This document shows, in pieces, positions 24,460 through 33,298 of a DNA stretch of 41,512 nt. Where the stretch lies: the NCBI GenBank assembly GCA_964420365.1, contig CAYQTA010000083.1:1-41512 (forward strand), in the 5' to 3' direction. A program made the position numbers and the translations under genes. Each line of letters begins with the position of its first letter. Positions within the stretch are counted from its first letter, which is position 1. The DNA is from JAMOQA01 sp964420365. Its GTDB lineage: Bacteria; Acidobacteriota; Polarisedimenticolia; J045. Below the pieces are notes generated by a model. The model saw only the letters and a program-made list of their open reading frames with translations, was not told the DNA's origin and searched no databases.

Positions 24460-25980
24460 ATGCCTTCGTCCCGCGAGCCCGCCCCCCGCGGATTCCTGGC
24501 CACCCTCGGGGAGTTCCCGGCCACCTTCTGGGTGGCGAACGTGATGGAGCTTTTCGAGCGGGCGGCCTACTACGGTCTCAACGCCGTGCTCGGACGGTAC
24601 CTGACCGACGCCGTGCTTCCCGGGGACCCGGCCCACTCCGGTCTCGGGTTCTCCGCGGACGAGGCCGGGTTCCTGCAGTCGATCGTCTACGCGGCGACCT
24701 ACGTCGTCCCGATTCTCGGGGGAGCGCTGGCCGACCGGTACGGCTACCGGAAGATGCTCCTCTTCGCCTTTTCCCTGCTCAGTCTCGGCTACTTCGCCTC
24801 CGGGCACGTCTCGAGCTACGGGGCGATCTTCGCCACGCTCCTGCTGATGGCGATCGGCTCGGGCCTCTTCAAGCCGATCATCTCCGGCACGATCGCGCGC
24901 ACGACGACGGAGAAGAACTCCGGGTTCGGGTTCGGCGTGTACTACTGGATGATCAACCTGGGCGCCCTGGTAGCGCCGATGATCGTGATCTGGCTGCGGG
25001 GGATGTCCTGGCGGTACGTCTTCCTCGCCAGCTCGGCGTACTGCGCGGCGATGCTCGTCCCGACGATCTTCGTCTACCGGGACCCCCCTCGCCCGGAGAA
25101 CACGAAGGGGATCGCAGAGGTGCTCCGCGGGGCGGCCCTGGTCCTCTCGGATGCCCGCTTCATGCTGATGGTGATCGTCTACTCCTGTTTCTGGATCCTC
25201 TACTTCCAGAACTTCGGGACGGTGCTCTGGTACCTCCGGGACTTCGTCGATCCGGGACCGGCGAACCGCTTCCTCGCGTCGATCGGGCTGCCGGTCCACT
25301 TCGACGCCGAGTTCGTCACGATGATCAACGCCGGCACGATCGTGCTGCTCCAGATCGCCGTCAGCTCGGCCGTGCGGCGTTTCCGCCCCCTGCCCACGAT
25401 GGTCGCGGGAATCGTCATCGGCTCGGCCGGGTTCTTCTGCCTGGCCTTCTCCCGCAACGTCTGGGTCTTTGCCCTCGGGATCGCCATCTTCTCGATCGGG
25501 GAGATGACGGCGCACCCCAAGTACTACAGCTACGTCGGCCTGGTCGCCCCCCAGGACCGGAAGGCCGTCTACATGGGCTACGCGTTCCTCTACGGCGTGA
25601 TCGGGTCCCTCGTCGGGTCGAACGTGGGCGGGGAGCTCTACCACCGGTTCCTCGAGCCGGTCGTCGGGCGGAGCGGGATCGAGGGGACCCTGACCGGCTT
25701 CTGGGCGACGTTCGGGGTCCTGGGAGTGATCGCCGCCGGCGCGCTGGTCGTCTACGACCGGCTGTTCGGAAGGGACACCCCGGCGACGCGGCGGCGGGCG
25801 CGGGCGGTGCTGATCGTCTTCTACGTCGTGCTGATCCTGCTCGCGGCGAAGTTCGTGCACTACGGGCTGGGCCTGGCGACGGCGAAGAAGGCGAAGGTGA
25901 TCGTCCAGTCACTGATCATGTTCGGGATCGGGGGCGGCGGCCTCCTGGTGCTCCTCGCGCACCGGCACGAGGCCGACTGA
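24460..25980 (+). CDS. POT/PTR2-family proton-coupled peptide transporter (MFS)
   Basis: 506 residues with about 12-14 membrane segments. The N-terminal ExxER signature of proton-dependent oligopeptide transporters is visible as MELFERAAYYGLN (about 28-40), and GGALADRYGYRKMLL is the MFS loop motif that follows. The sequence FKPIISGTIARTT matches the conserved FxxG-region of helix 4. ATG 24460 has GAGGAGG 6 bp upstream. It probably imports di- and tripeptides by H+ symport. With two secreted C25 peptidases in the window, it may take up their products. The gene ends 46 bp from the convergent EF-hand-like gene. Confidence 0.88.
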   Translation: MPSSREPAPRGFLATLGEFPATFWVANVMELFERAAYYGLNAVLGRYLTDAVLPGDPAHSGLGFSADEAGFLQSIVYAATYVVPILGGALADRYGYRKMLLFAFSLLSLGYFASGHVSSYGAIFATLLLMAIGSGLFKPIISGTIARTTTEKNSGFGFGVYYWMINLGALVAPMIVIWLRGMSWRYVFLASSAYCAAMLVPTIFVYRDPPRPENTKGIAEVLRGAALVLSDARFMLMVIVYSCFWILYFQNFGTVLWYLRDFVDPGPANRFLASIGLPVHFDAEFVTMINAGTIVLLQIAVSSAVRRFRPLPTMVAGIVIGSAGFFCLAFSRNVWVFALGIAIFSIGEMTAHPKYYSYVGLVAPQDRKAVYMGYAFLYGVIGSLVGSNVGGELYHRFLEPVVGRSGIEGTLTGFWATFGVLGVIAAGALVVYDRLFGRDTPATRRRARAVLIVFYVVLILLAAKFVHYGLGLATAKKAKVIVQSLIMFGIGGGGLLVLLAHRHEAD

Positions 25981-26026
25981 CCGCGGCGCTCCACGACCGG
26001 GAGAAGGGGGCCGCGTCCCGGCCCGG

Positions 26027-27226
26027 TCACGTGACCAGGTCGAGCCGGCGGACGGTGCCGGCCGTGCCGTCCTCGCGGAGGAAGAGTCCCGTTGCCCGCA
26101 CCTCGCCGAGACGCGCCATGTCCGGACCGTCGAGGCGGAACGGCGTGGACGCGTGCCCGAGCCAGATCGCCCCGACCCCGGCGTCGGCGAGGCTGACGAG
26201 GCGGTCGCCGCCCGGGCCCCGGCCCAGCCAGAGCCGGAGCCGGTCCCAGGCCGGGTCCGCCTCGTCGATCCAGCCGTTGCCGTCGCCGTCGAGGCGGGCG
26301 AGCTCGGCGAACCCGTCTCCCGTCCGCGGCCCGAACAGTTCGCCGCCATCGGTCACCCGGCCGTTCCCGTCCCGGTCGATGGCGAGGAACGGGCTCCCGC
26401 CCCCGGGGAAGGGCACCCGCTCGACGGACCCGTCCCCGTCCAGGTCCAGCTCGACGGTCTCGCCGGACAGTCGCGCCTTCACCCCGTCCAGGTCTAGGAC
26501 CAGGGGGTCGGTGATCCGCTTCTCGAGGCTCAACCGGAAGTGCCGCTCGACCCGGACTTCCCGGTTCATCTCGAGCCGGAGGTCCAGGTCGACCCGGCGG
26601 CCGTCCGCGGTCTCCACCCACCCGGTCGCCCGGAAGGACGTCGATTCGCGCTCGAGGTACGTCTCGTCGATCTCGACGGCCAGGCGGAACTCCCGCCCCC
26701 GGCGGCGTCGCTCCCGGGCCGCTTCCTCCCGCAGCTTCTCCGCCTTCGCCTCCGCGGCCGCCTCCTCGGCCCGCTCCGCCGCCTCGGCGACGTCCGCGGC
26801 CCCACCGCTCCCGTCGCCGTCCAGGTCGACCTCCAGTTCCTCCGGGTCGAGGATCTTCACCTCGTGGCCGGTCAGCAGCTCGAGCAGGCTCCGGACCTGG
26901 TCGACGACGATCGAGAGGACCTCCTCGAGGCCGAACCCTCCCCTCGCGTCGTCCTTTCCCTTCGCCGCGGCGGTCGCCGCCCTCTCGATCGCCTTCTCCA
27001 GGGCGTCATCGGCGTGCTCGAGGACCCGCGCGATCTTCCCGGCAACCCGTTCCGCTTCCCGAACCAGCCCGTCCCTCGATGATGGATCGGTCTGCGTGAC
27101 GGAGTCGCCGGGGTCCCCCGGCATCCTCCGGGACCGCCGGGTGACCTCGAACCGCTCCCGCTTCCGGTGGACCGTCTCCCGCAGGTGACTCGCCTCGATG
27201 CCGATCGTCGACCCGGTGATCCGCAT
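26027..27226 (-). CDS. DxDGDG calcium-binding-like protein of unknown function
   Basis: 399 residues without a signal peptide. The N terminus (MRITGSTIGIEASHLRETVHRKRE) and the stretch DPLVLDLDGVKA are hallmarks of a widespread uncharacterised family. Four DxDGDG/DxDGNG loops are visible: LDGDGSGG (about 135), LDLDGDGSVERV (about 258), IDRDGNGRVTDGGELFGP (about 280) and LDGDGNGWIDEADP (about 308). These look like EF-hand or dockerin-type Ca sites. A Glu/Ala/Lys/Arg coiled coil spans about 142-180. ATG 27226 has a GGGAG site. It lies 127 bp downstream of the FAD dehydrogenase on the same strand, with a strong hairpin between them. A secretion or motility role is often guessed for relatives; nothing here proves it. 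Confidence 0.72.
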   Translation of the reverse strand: MRITGSTIGIEASHLRETVHRKRERFEVTRRSRRMPGDPGDSVTQTDPSSRDGLVREAERVAGKIARVLEHADDALEKAIERAATAAAKGKDDARGGFGLEEVLSIVVDQVRSLLELLTGHEVKILDPEELEVDLDGDGSGGAADVAEAAERAEEAAAEAKAEKLREEAARERRRRGREFRLAVEIDETYLERESTSFRATGWVETADGRRVDLDLRLEMNREVRVERHFRLSLEKRITDPLVLDLDGVKARLSGETVELDLDGDGSVERVPFPGGGSPFLAIDRDGNGRVTDGGELFGPRTGDGFAELARLDGDGNGWIDEADPAWDRLRLWLGRGPGGDRLVSLADAGVGAIWLGHASTPFRLDGPDMARLGEVRATGLFLREDGTAGTVRRLDLVT

Positions 27227-27268
27227 CGTCCCCGCTCCCCGGCACGACCCCGCTCCCCTCGTTCGGCT

Positions 27269-27309
27269 CCTCGTCCGTTCCCTTCCCGGCTGAAGCCGGG
27301 CGGACGAGG
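27269..27309 (-). terminator. two-stem hairpin after the FAD dehydrogenase gene
   Basis: An inner stem CCCGGCT-GA-AGCCGGG (27285-27300) sits inside an outer stem CCTCGTCCG/CGGACGAGG (27269-27277 with 27301-27309). It lies 45 bp past the stop of the minus-strand dehydrogenase. No T run follows, so Rho-independent termination is only possible, not shown. Confidence 0.5.
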
Positions 27310-27353
27310 CGGGCGCGGGCGGGAAAAGGCGAACGGGGATCCGACCAGGGCCG

Positions 27354-28850
27354 TCACGGTGGCGCGTCGGCCGGGGGGGGGAGGAGCGTTCCCCGCCCGA
27401 GGATCCACGCCGGGTCCAGGGCCTGCTTGATCGCCCGCATCCGGGCGAGGACGCCCGGCGGATAGAGCAGGTCCAGGTCGGCGAGCTTGCGCTTCCCGAT
27501 CCCGTGCTCGGCGGAGACGGTGCCTCCCATCTCGATGGCGACGCGCACCAGGCGGTGGTAGAGCGCCCGGGCGCGCTCCTCCTCGTCCGCGTTCCGCGGG
27601 AGGATGTTCACGTGGAGGTGGTCGTTCCCCGCGTGGCCGAAGGCGAAGGGCTCCAGGTCCTGCTCCGCGAGGATCCGCCGGACCCGTTCGAGCAGTTCCC
27701 GGACGCGGCCCCGCGGAACGGCCGTGTCGGTGCTGACCTTGCGCACGCCGCGCCGGGCGAGGATCTCGTTGATCGTCACCGGGACCAGGTGGCGGAACTC
27801 CCGGAAGCGGGCCAGGTCCGAGGGCCCGTCGGCGAACCAGGAGTCGCCGAGGGCACCGCAGCCGTCGGCGAGGGCGAGCCACGCTTCCGCGAGCCGTTCT
27901 TCCTCGGGCGGGCCGCCCCGGGCTTCCTGCTCGAAGAAGATCGCTGCCCGGGCGTCCCGCGGGATCTCCACGCCGCGCCCGCGCAGCAGCCCGAGCACCG
28001 CCCCGTCGAAGAACTCGAGGGACAGGGCCGCCAGCGGGCCCGGGCCGAGGGTCGCTTCCCGGGCGCGCTCGACGAATCCGATCGCGCCGTCCTCCGCCGG
28101 GAAGAAGAGCAGTCCCGCCACCCAGCCGTTCGCCGCCGGCACCAGTCCGAGCTCGACGCCGGCGATCACGCCCAGGGTTCCCTCGGACCCGATGAACAGG
28201 TCGACCAGGTCCATCCCGGGCTCGGACCAGTAGCCGGCCGCGTGCTTGCTGGTCGCCGGGAGCTTCCAGTCGGGGGCCGGCACCTTCCGGTGGCCGCCCC
28301 CGGGGAGCGGAATCTCGAAGACCCCCTCCCGGGCCCGCACCCTCCCCCGCGGGAGATCGAGAACCGTTCCGTCGGCGAGCACGACGACCAGCCGCCGGAC
28401 CCATGCGCGGGTCGGCCCGAACCGGAAGGTCCGCGCCCCCGAGGCGTTGGTCGCCGCGTTCCCGCCGATGAACGACCCGGCCTCGGTCGGGTCCGGGGGA
28501 TACCACCAGCCGGTGGCGGCCGTCGCCTCCTGGACCGTGGCGAGGGGCACCCCCGCACCGACCTCGAGCGCGCCGGCCGCCGGTCCCCCCCCCTCGAGGG
28601 GGCGCGGCTCCCCGACCCGGGCGAGCCGGTCGGTGGCGAGCACGATCCCGCCCACCGGGACCCGCCCGCCGACGATGCCGGTGCCGGCCCCGGAGACGGT
28701 GACCGGGGCCCGGCGTTCCGTCGCCTCGTGGAGCAGCTCCGAGATCTCGGCCGGGGTCTCCGGCCATGCGACCTCGTCGGCGGAACCGGTCATCCGGCTC
28801 TCGTCCGCCAGGTATCGCGCGATCTCCGTCCTGTCGGTCGTCCTGCGCAT
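27354..28850 (-). CDS. GlcD/D-lactate dehydrogenase-type FAD-binding oxidoreductase
   Basis: 498 residues. The PCMH FAD-binding domain (about 25-215) has VTVSGAGTGIVGGRVP, IGGNAATNASGARTFRFGPTR and LFIGSEGTLGVIAGVELG. The C-terminal FAD-oxidase domain (about 240-480) has the metal/substrate motif FGHAGNDHLHVNILP and GGTVSAEHGIGKRK near the end. Members oxidise D-2-hydroxy acids (D-lactate, glycolate, D-2-hydroxyglutarate). There is no C-terminal Fe-S domain and no glcE/glcF partner nearby, so it resembles the single-subunit type. ATG 28850 lacks a strong ribosome site. It is divergent from the PEGA gene across 173 bp. Confidence 0.92.
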   Translation of the reverse strand: MRRTTDRTEIARYLADESRMTGSADEVAWPETPAEISELLHEATERRAPVTVSGAGTGIVGGRVPVGGIVLATDRLARVGEPRPLEGGGPAAGALEVGAGVPLATVQEATAATGWWYPPDPTEAGSFIGGNAATNASGARTFRFGPTRAWVRRLVVVLADGTVLDLPRGRVRAREGVFEIPLPGGGHRKVPAPDWKLPATSKHAAGYWSEPGMDLVDLFIGSEGTLGVIAGVELGLVPAANGWVAGLLFFPAEDGAIGFVERAREATLGPGPLAALSLEFFDGAVLGLLRGRGVEIPRDARAAIFFEQEARGGPPEEERLAEAWLALADGCGALGDSWFADGPSDLARFREFRHLVPVTINEILARRGVRKVSTDTAVPRGRVRELLERVRRILAEQDLEPFAFGHAGNDHLHVNILPRNADEEERARALYHRLVRVAIEMGGTVSAEHGIGKRKLADLDLLYPPGVLARMRAIKQALDPAWILGRGTLLPPPADAPP

Positions 28851-29023
28851 CGGTCCCCATTCTGCCGGAACTTCGCCCGGGAACGGCAACGGAGCGGCGA
28901 TTACACGATCGTGACCCTCGCGTCGTCCCCCCTGTTCCGGCCGGTCCGCACGGGTTCGGGGTGACCGGCATGCCGGTTGCGACCACGGGAGCGATGCCGG
29001 GGATCGAGCCAGGGAGTGCTGGG

Positions 29024-29800
29024 ATGGGCCGGGAGAGCCTGCTGCGCCCGCTGCTCGCCGCCGTCGCCTCCGCGGCGGCGGTGCTGCTCCTCGCCGCCGC
29101 CCCGGGACCGGGGTCGACCGGCGGCCCCGAGCCGGGGGAGGGTGCCGCCCTGCTCGTGCGGGCCTGGCCATGGGCGCGGGTGCGGATCGACGGCGGGCCC
29201 TGGCGACTGACGCCCTTCTCGGACCCGCTGCCCGTGGCGCCGGGAACCCACCGCGTGGTGGCGGAGCACCCGGCCCTCGGTCGCGTGGAACGCGACGTGA
29301 CCGTCGCTCCCGGCACCACCCTGGACCTCGTGCTGGCCCTTCCCGTCCGCGACGCACCGCACGCGGGCGATCCGGTTCCCTCCACCCCACCCGCCGGCGT
29401 GGAGCCCCCGGGGTCCCCCGGGCCCGACGCGACCCGTTCTCCCCGGGCCCGTGACGTGCCGCCTCCCCGCGGTCCGGGCGCGTCCCCGGGGGCTCCGCGT
29501 CCGGCGGCCCTCCCGGTGCGCCAGCTCCTCGCGCGCCGGCGGGCCGGGAGAGCCGAGGCCTGCGCGCGGCTTGCCCGGCTGCTCCTGCGGCGCCCGGGCG
29601 TGCCGGGGACCGCGAGGGTCGCCGCCGCCCGGCACGGCGCCTGGGCCTGCCTGGCCCTCGGGAAGGAGCAGGAGGCCACGCGACTGCTGTTGGCGGCCGC
29701 GGAACGGGGTCCCGGTCCCGCGCCGGACCCGATGATCGATCCGCCGGCCCTCCTCGTCCTCTGGCCGGAGGCCGGTGGGTCCGATCCGGTTCATCCCTGA
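29024..29800 (+). CDS. membrane-anchored PEGA-like domain protein
   Basis: 258 residues. There is an N-terminal signal or anchor (LLRPLLAAVASAAAVLLLAAA, split near residue 26). A PEGA-like beta domain at about 40-105 carries VRAWPWARVRIDGGPWRLTP and PLPVAPGTHRVVAEHP. A Pro/Gly/Ser-rich linker spans about 108-165. A C-terminal helical region of TPR-like look (about 168-245, RRRAGRAEACARLARLLLRR) follows. The start was set at ATG 29024 because of AGGGAG at 29011-29016; ATGs at 28971 and 28994 lack that. PEGA proteins are often found with Ser/Thr kinases or surface structures, but none is nearby. It is followed on the same strand, after 210 bp, by the IgGFc-binding/PKD gene. Function unknown. 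Confidence 0.72.
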   Translation: MGRESLLRPLLAAVASAAAVLLLAAAPGPGSTGGPEPGEGAALLVRAWPWARVRIDGGPWRLTPFSDPLPVAPGTHRVVAEHPALGRVERDVTVAPGTTLDLVLALPVRDAPHAGDPVPSTPPAGVEPPGSPGPDATRSPRARDVPPPRGPGASPGAPRPAALPVRQLLARRRAGRAEACARLARLLLRRPGVPGTARVAAARHGAWACLALGKEQEATRLLLAAAERGPGPAPDPMIDPPALLVLWPEAGGSDPVHP

Positions 29801-30010
29801 TCGGACCTGCCCGGCCACCCCGCACGCGTCTGCGCAGTCCCGAAACCCGGCGTACCATCATGGCGAGGTGTGGTCGCGCCCGCCTTCGCATCCACCGCGG
29901 CCGCACCGGTCCAGGGCATCGGGCGGGCCGATCGCCCCGCCGTGCCCGACGGCGTGGGTTCGATGGCACCGATGGCCGGTCCGCAGGGATCGGCAGGGGA
30001 GGTCCTGACC

Positions 30011-32506
30011 ATGAGGAGGATCCTGCGTTCCGCGGCGGCGCTGGCCGTGGCCGCGATCGTGGCGCTCGCCGTCTGCCCGGCCGCGGTCGCCCAGGCCACC
30101 GGCCCGGACGCCGCCGGCACCGAGTTCCTGCTGGCGGTGCCCCCCGTCGAGGGGGCCGCCACCGCGACCCTGTGGGCCCTGCCCGCGGGGGAAGGGGAGA
30201 CCGAGGTCCACGTCCGCATCGAGGCGGGCGAGGAGCAGGTCTACGACGAGACGAGGACGTCCGCCGACGGGTCCCCGCTCCGGTTCGACCTTCCGGGCTG
30301 GGCAGCGGTGGGCTCGGGGGACCAGCCGCTGGCGGTGGTCGTTACGGCGAGTGCCCCGGTGGTGGTCGAGCTGGCCGAGCCGGCGGCTCCGACCGTGTCC
30401 GCTGACGCCCTCCTGGCGTGGCCGACCGACGCCCTGGGGACCTCCTACCTGGTGGCCTCCCGGGACGGGAACGAGGGGCACGGGTTCGTCACGGTCGTCG
30501 CGACCACGGACGACACCGAGGTGACGGTCGTTCCGAGCGTGTCCCTGGCGGAGGGTCCCGCGGGGGAGCCGTTCACCTTCACCCTGGACCGGGGCCACGT
30601 CTACACCCTGGTCACCGACGAGGAGCACCCGGGGGACCTGACGGGGACGACGATCTCGGCGACGGCTCCCGTGGCGGTCCTGGCCGGGCACACCTGCGCG
30701 ACGGTCCCGGCCGGGAGCGCCGATGCCTGTGACCTGCTGGCGGAAGCGCTGACGCCGGAGCCCACCCTCGGGCTGGTGGCGGTCGTCGCTCCCCAGGACG
30801 GGATGGCCGACGCCCGGCTGCGGGTGGTCGCCACGGCCGACGGCACCGACGTGACGGCAAACGGTGAACCGGTGGCCACCCTGGACCGGGGCGACTTCGT
30901 CGACGTGCCGGTCACCGGGGCCACCGTCGTGGAGGCGACCCAAGGGGTCCTTGCCGTGCTCTACGGGACGGCCGCCGGCGCCGGGGATTCCGCGCGGGTC
31001 TACGGCGGGCCGTTCATGGTGCAGGTTCCGACCGTGGAACAGGCGACCACGCCGGTCACCTACCTGCCGCACCCGGCGAGCGGCGAGGCCCGCACCGTCG
31101 TCTTCCTGCGGGAACGGGACGCGGGCAGCCTCCAGCGCAACGGTGCACCGGTCGACACGTCCGGGTTCGCCTCCGTCGGGGGGTACCTGGTCGGCTCCCT
31201 GGTGGAGACGGGGGACGACCCGGTGACCCTGTCGGCGGACGGGCCCCTCGGCGGGTACACGTACGGGCTCGCCGGCGAGGCGGGCTGGGGCCTGCCGCTC
31301 CCGCTCCTCGCCCTCGACGCCTCGACCGTGAACCACCCGCCGGTGGCGGACGCGGGCGACGACCAGCGGGTGGAGTGCGAGGGAGAGGGCATGGCGACCG
31401 TCACCCTGGACGGGTCCGGTTCCCATGATCCAGACGGCGAGGACGACATCGTCCTGTACCGGTGGTCCGAGGGCGAGACCGTTCTCGGCGAGGGGCAGAC
31501 CCTCGACGTCGAGCTCGATCTCGGGACGCACGAGATCACCCTGCTCGTCAGGGACGAGGCCGGCGAGGAGAGCACCGATTCCGTCGAGGTGACCGTGGTC
31601 GACACGACGCCGCCGGAAGGGGGCATCACCCACCCGGAGGACGGGGCGTGCTTCGGTCCGGACGCCCTGCCCGTAACGGTCGAGGACGACTTCCACGATG
31701 CCTGCCAGGACGAGATCGAGCGGACCTACACGCCGGTCGATCCCGCCGCCGAGGTTGCCGGCCAGTACGTCACCCACGGCGACTGGCTCGTCACGCTCAC
31801 CGCGACGGATCCGTCGGGGAACAGCGCCAGCGACCAGGTCGGCTTCACGATCGACACCGTGCCGCCCACCGTGACCCTCCTCCACGGCGCCGGCGAGCAG
31901 TGGGCCTTCCCGGTGACCGTGCCGTTCACCGAGCTGTTCGCGGCGGCGGACGAAGACGGGGCGGCCGGCGACGTCGTGCACGAGCTGATCGAGGTCGACG
32001 GGTGCGTCCTCTACGACGGGAACGAGTACGGCGACGGGGACGGGCTCCTCTCCGACGAGGAGGTCACCCTGGACATCGGCGCCCTCTGTCGCGCCGCCGA
32101 GCTGTGCCACCGGGAGGTGTGGGCGTACCCCGTCGTGAGGGTCCACGCCTGGGACTGCGGCGGCAACGAGGGGACGGCGTACGCCCAGGTGCCGGTCTCC
32201 TTCACCCTGGTCCCCGGGGTCTGCCCGGCCGGCGGCAACGGCGGGGAGCAGGGCGCCAGTGGCGGGTCCGGCAGCGGCGGCGACCAGCAGCAGGGAGCCC
32301 AGCTCTCGAAGAAGGAGCGGAAACGCCTCGAGAAGCAGCGCAAGAAGGCCGAGAAGCGGGCGCGGAAGCTCCAGAAGAAGCTGCAGCGCCAGATCCGCAA
32401 GGCGCGGAAGAAGGCCGAGAAGGCGCGGCGAAAGGCCGAGAAGCAGCGCCGCAAGGCCGAGAAGAAGGCCCGCAAGAAGCACGGGAAGCGGGAGCAGGAT
32501 CACTGA
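30011..32506 (+). CDS. secreted IgGFc-binding/PKD protein with Lys/Arg-rich helical tail
   Basis: 831 residues. Signal peptide 1-28 (AVAAIVALAVCPAAVAQA). The region about 36-440 looks like an IgGFc-binding N-terminal domain (GTEFLLAVPP, TSYLVASRD, VVATTDDTEVTVVPS, TISATAPVAVLAGHTCA, TTPVTYLPHP). A PKD domain (about 445-535) contains PPVADAGDDQRVECEG and LDGSGSHDPDGEDD. A second Ig-like domain follows (WLVTLTATDPSGNSASDQVGF). Cys pairs in the C-terminal third suggest disulfides. Residues 765-831 (bases 32303-32503) are a tail of about 67 residues with some 36 Lys/Arg, in KKAEK/RRKAEK heptad-like repeats, likely a long charged helix. ATG 30011 has GGGGAGG upstream. A surface or matrix adhesin is the best guess; the tail may bind polyanions such as LPS or DNA. 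Confidence 0.82.
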   Translation: MRRILRSAAALAVAAIVALAVCPAAVAQATGPDAAGTEFLLAVPPVEGAATATLWALPAGEGETEVHVRIEAGEEQVYDETRTSADGSPLRFDLPGWAAVGSGDQPLAVVVTASAPVVVELAEPAAPTVSADALLAWPTDALGTSYLVASRDGNEGHGFVTVVATTDDTEVTVVPSVSLAEGPAGEPFTFTLDRGHVYTLVTDEEHPGDLTGTTISATAPVAVLAGHTCATVPAGSADACDLLAEALTPEPTLGLVAVVAPQDGMADARLRVVATADGTDVTANGEPVATLDRGDFVDVPVTGATVVEATQGVLAVLYGTAAGAGDSARVYGGPFMVQVPTVEQATTPVTYLPHPASGEARTVVFLRERDAGSLQRNGAPVDTSGFASVGGYLVGSLVETGDDPVTLSADGPLGGYTYGLAGEAGWGLPLPLLALDASTVNHPPVADAGDDQRVECEGEGMATVTLDGSGSHDPDGEDDIVLYRWSEGETVLGEGQTLDVELDLGTHEITLLVRDEAGEESTDSVEVTVVDTTPPEGGITHPEDGACFGPDALPVTVEDDFHDACQDEIERTYTPVDPAAEVAGQYVTHGDWLVTLTATDPSGNSASDQVGFTIDTVPPTVTLLHGAGEQWAFPVTVPFTELFAAADEDGAAGDVVHELIEVDGCVLYDGNEYGDGDGLLSDEEVTLDIGALCRAAELCHREVWAYPVVRVHAWDCGGNEGTAYAQVPVSFTLVPGVCPAGGNGGEQGASGGSGSGGDQQQGAQLSKKERKRLEKQRKKAEKRARKLQKKLQRQIRKARKKAEKARRKAEKQRRKAEKKARKKHGKREQDH

Positions 32507-32535
32507 CGCGGGCCACCGGCACGCCGGTAATGGCG

Positions 32536-32560
32536 GCCCCGGGGCGTTCGTCCCCGGGGT
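32536..32560 (+). terminator. hairpin after the IgGFc/PKD gene
   Basis: CCCCGGGG (32537-32544) and CCCCGGGG (32552-32559), each self-complementary, pair across a CGTTCGT loop. The hairpin lies 30 bp past the stop, followed by CGCTTTCC. It sits between convergent genes and may serve both. Confidence 0.55.
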
Positions 32561-32615
32561 CGCTTTCCGTCGAGGGAGGGGTCGCCGGCGCGGAGAGCCG
32601 TCCCGGCTGGCCGGT

Positions 32616-33236
32616 TCAGGTGAAGGGCGTGGTATCGCCGGCGCCCGCGCGGAGGACGACCGGCTCGCCCTCGGTGAGATCGACCATCGTGGACGACTCC
32701 ACGTCGCCCCAGCCGCAGTCCAGGAAGAGGTCCACGAGCTTTCCGACCCGCGCCTCGATCTCGTCCGGGTCGGCGAGGGCGTACTCGTCGCCGGGCAGGC
32801 GCAGGGTCGTCGCCATCAGCGCCCCGCCGGCGGCCCGGGCCACCTCCCGGGGGACCGGGTGATCCGGGACACGGAGGCCGATCGTCTTGCGACGGGCGAG
32901 GAGGATGCGCGGGACCTCCCGGGAAGCGGGCAGGACGAACGTGTAGGGGCCGGGCAGGAAGTGCCGCAGGATCCGGTAGGCGTGGTTGTCGACGAGGGCA
33001 TACCGGGCGATGTCCGAGAGGTCGGGCACCACCAGGCTGAACAGTTTCTTCTCCGGGTGGATTCGCTTGATCCGCGCGACCCTCTCGAGTCCCTGCCGGG
33101 ATCCCGCCATCACGGCGAGGGCGTACGACGTGTCCGTCGGCAGCACGACCACCCCGTGATCGCGCAGGACCTGCCCCGCCCGCTCGACGAAGCGGCGCTG
33201 GGGTGTCTCAGGGTGGACGCGCAGTCGTACGCTCAT
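32616..33236 (-). CDS. YciO/Sua5/YrdC-family protein
   Basis: 206 residues, the length of YciO rather than of the longer Sua5. VLPTDTSYALAVMA, RIKRIHPEKKLFSLVVPDLSDIARYALVDN (split near 60-92), PGPYTFVLPASREVP and KTIGLRVPDHPV are all typical of YciO. The family carries the YrdC fold that binds ATP and makes threonylcarbamoyl-AMP for tRNA t6A; YciO proteins have weak activity at best, so the true role is open. ATG 33236 starts MSVRLRVHPETPQRR as in relatives. It is the last gene of the long minus-strand run, 62 bp after the hydrolase gene. Confidence 0.9.
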   Translation of the reverse strand: MSVRLRVHPETPQRRFVERAGQVLRDHGVVVLPTDTSYALAVMAGSRQGLERVARIKRIHPEKKLFSLVVPDLSDIARYALVDNHAYRILRHFLPGPYTFVLPASREVPRILLARRKTIGLRVPDHPVPREVARAAGGALMATTLRLPGDEYALADPDEIEARVGKLVDLFLDCGWGDVESSTMVDLTEGEPVVLRAGAGDTTPFT

Positions 33237-33298
33237 CGGGGAGAAACGATAGTCCCGGGGCGGCGGGGATGCCCGCCATCGGTGCGCCGCGGGCCGGC

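Noticed and set aside
29870..30010. Upstream extension of the IgGFc/PKD protein by 47 residues
   Set aside because: It lacks a ribosome site and would bury the signal peptide; ATG 30011 fits both.
32303..32503. Lys/Arg tail as a frameshift artefact
   Set aside because: The repeats keep one frame with stop at 32506 and a terminator follows; the other frames give no better continuation. Kept as a real feature.
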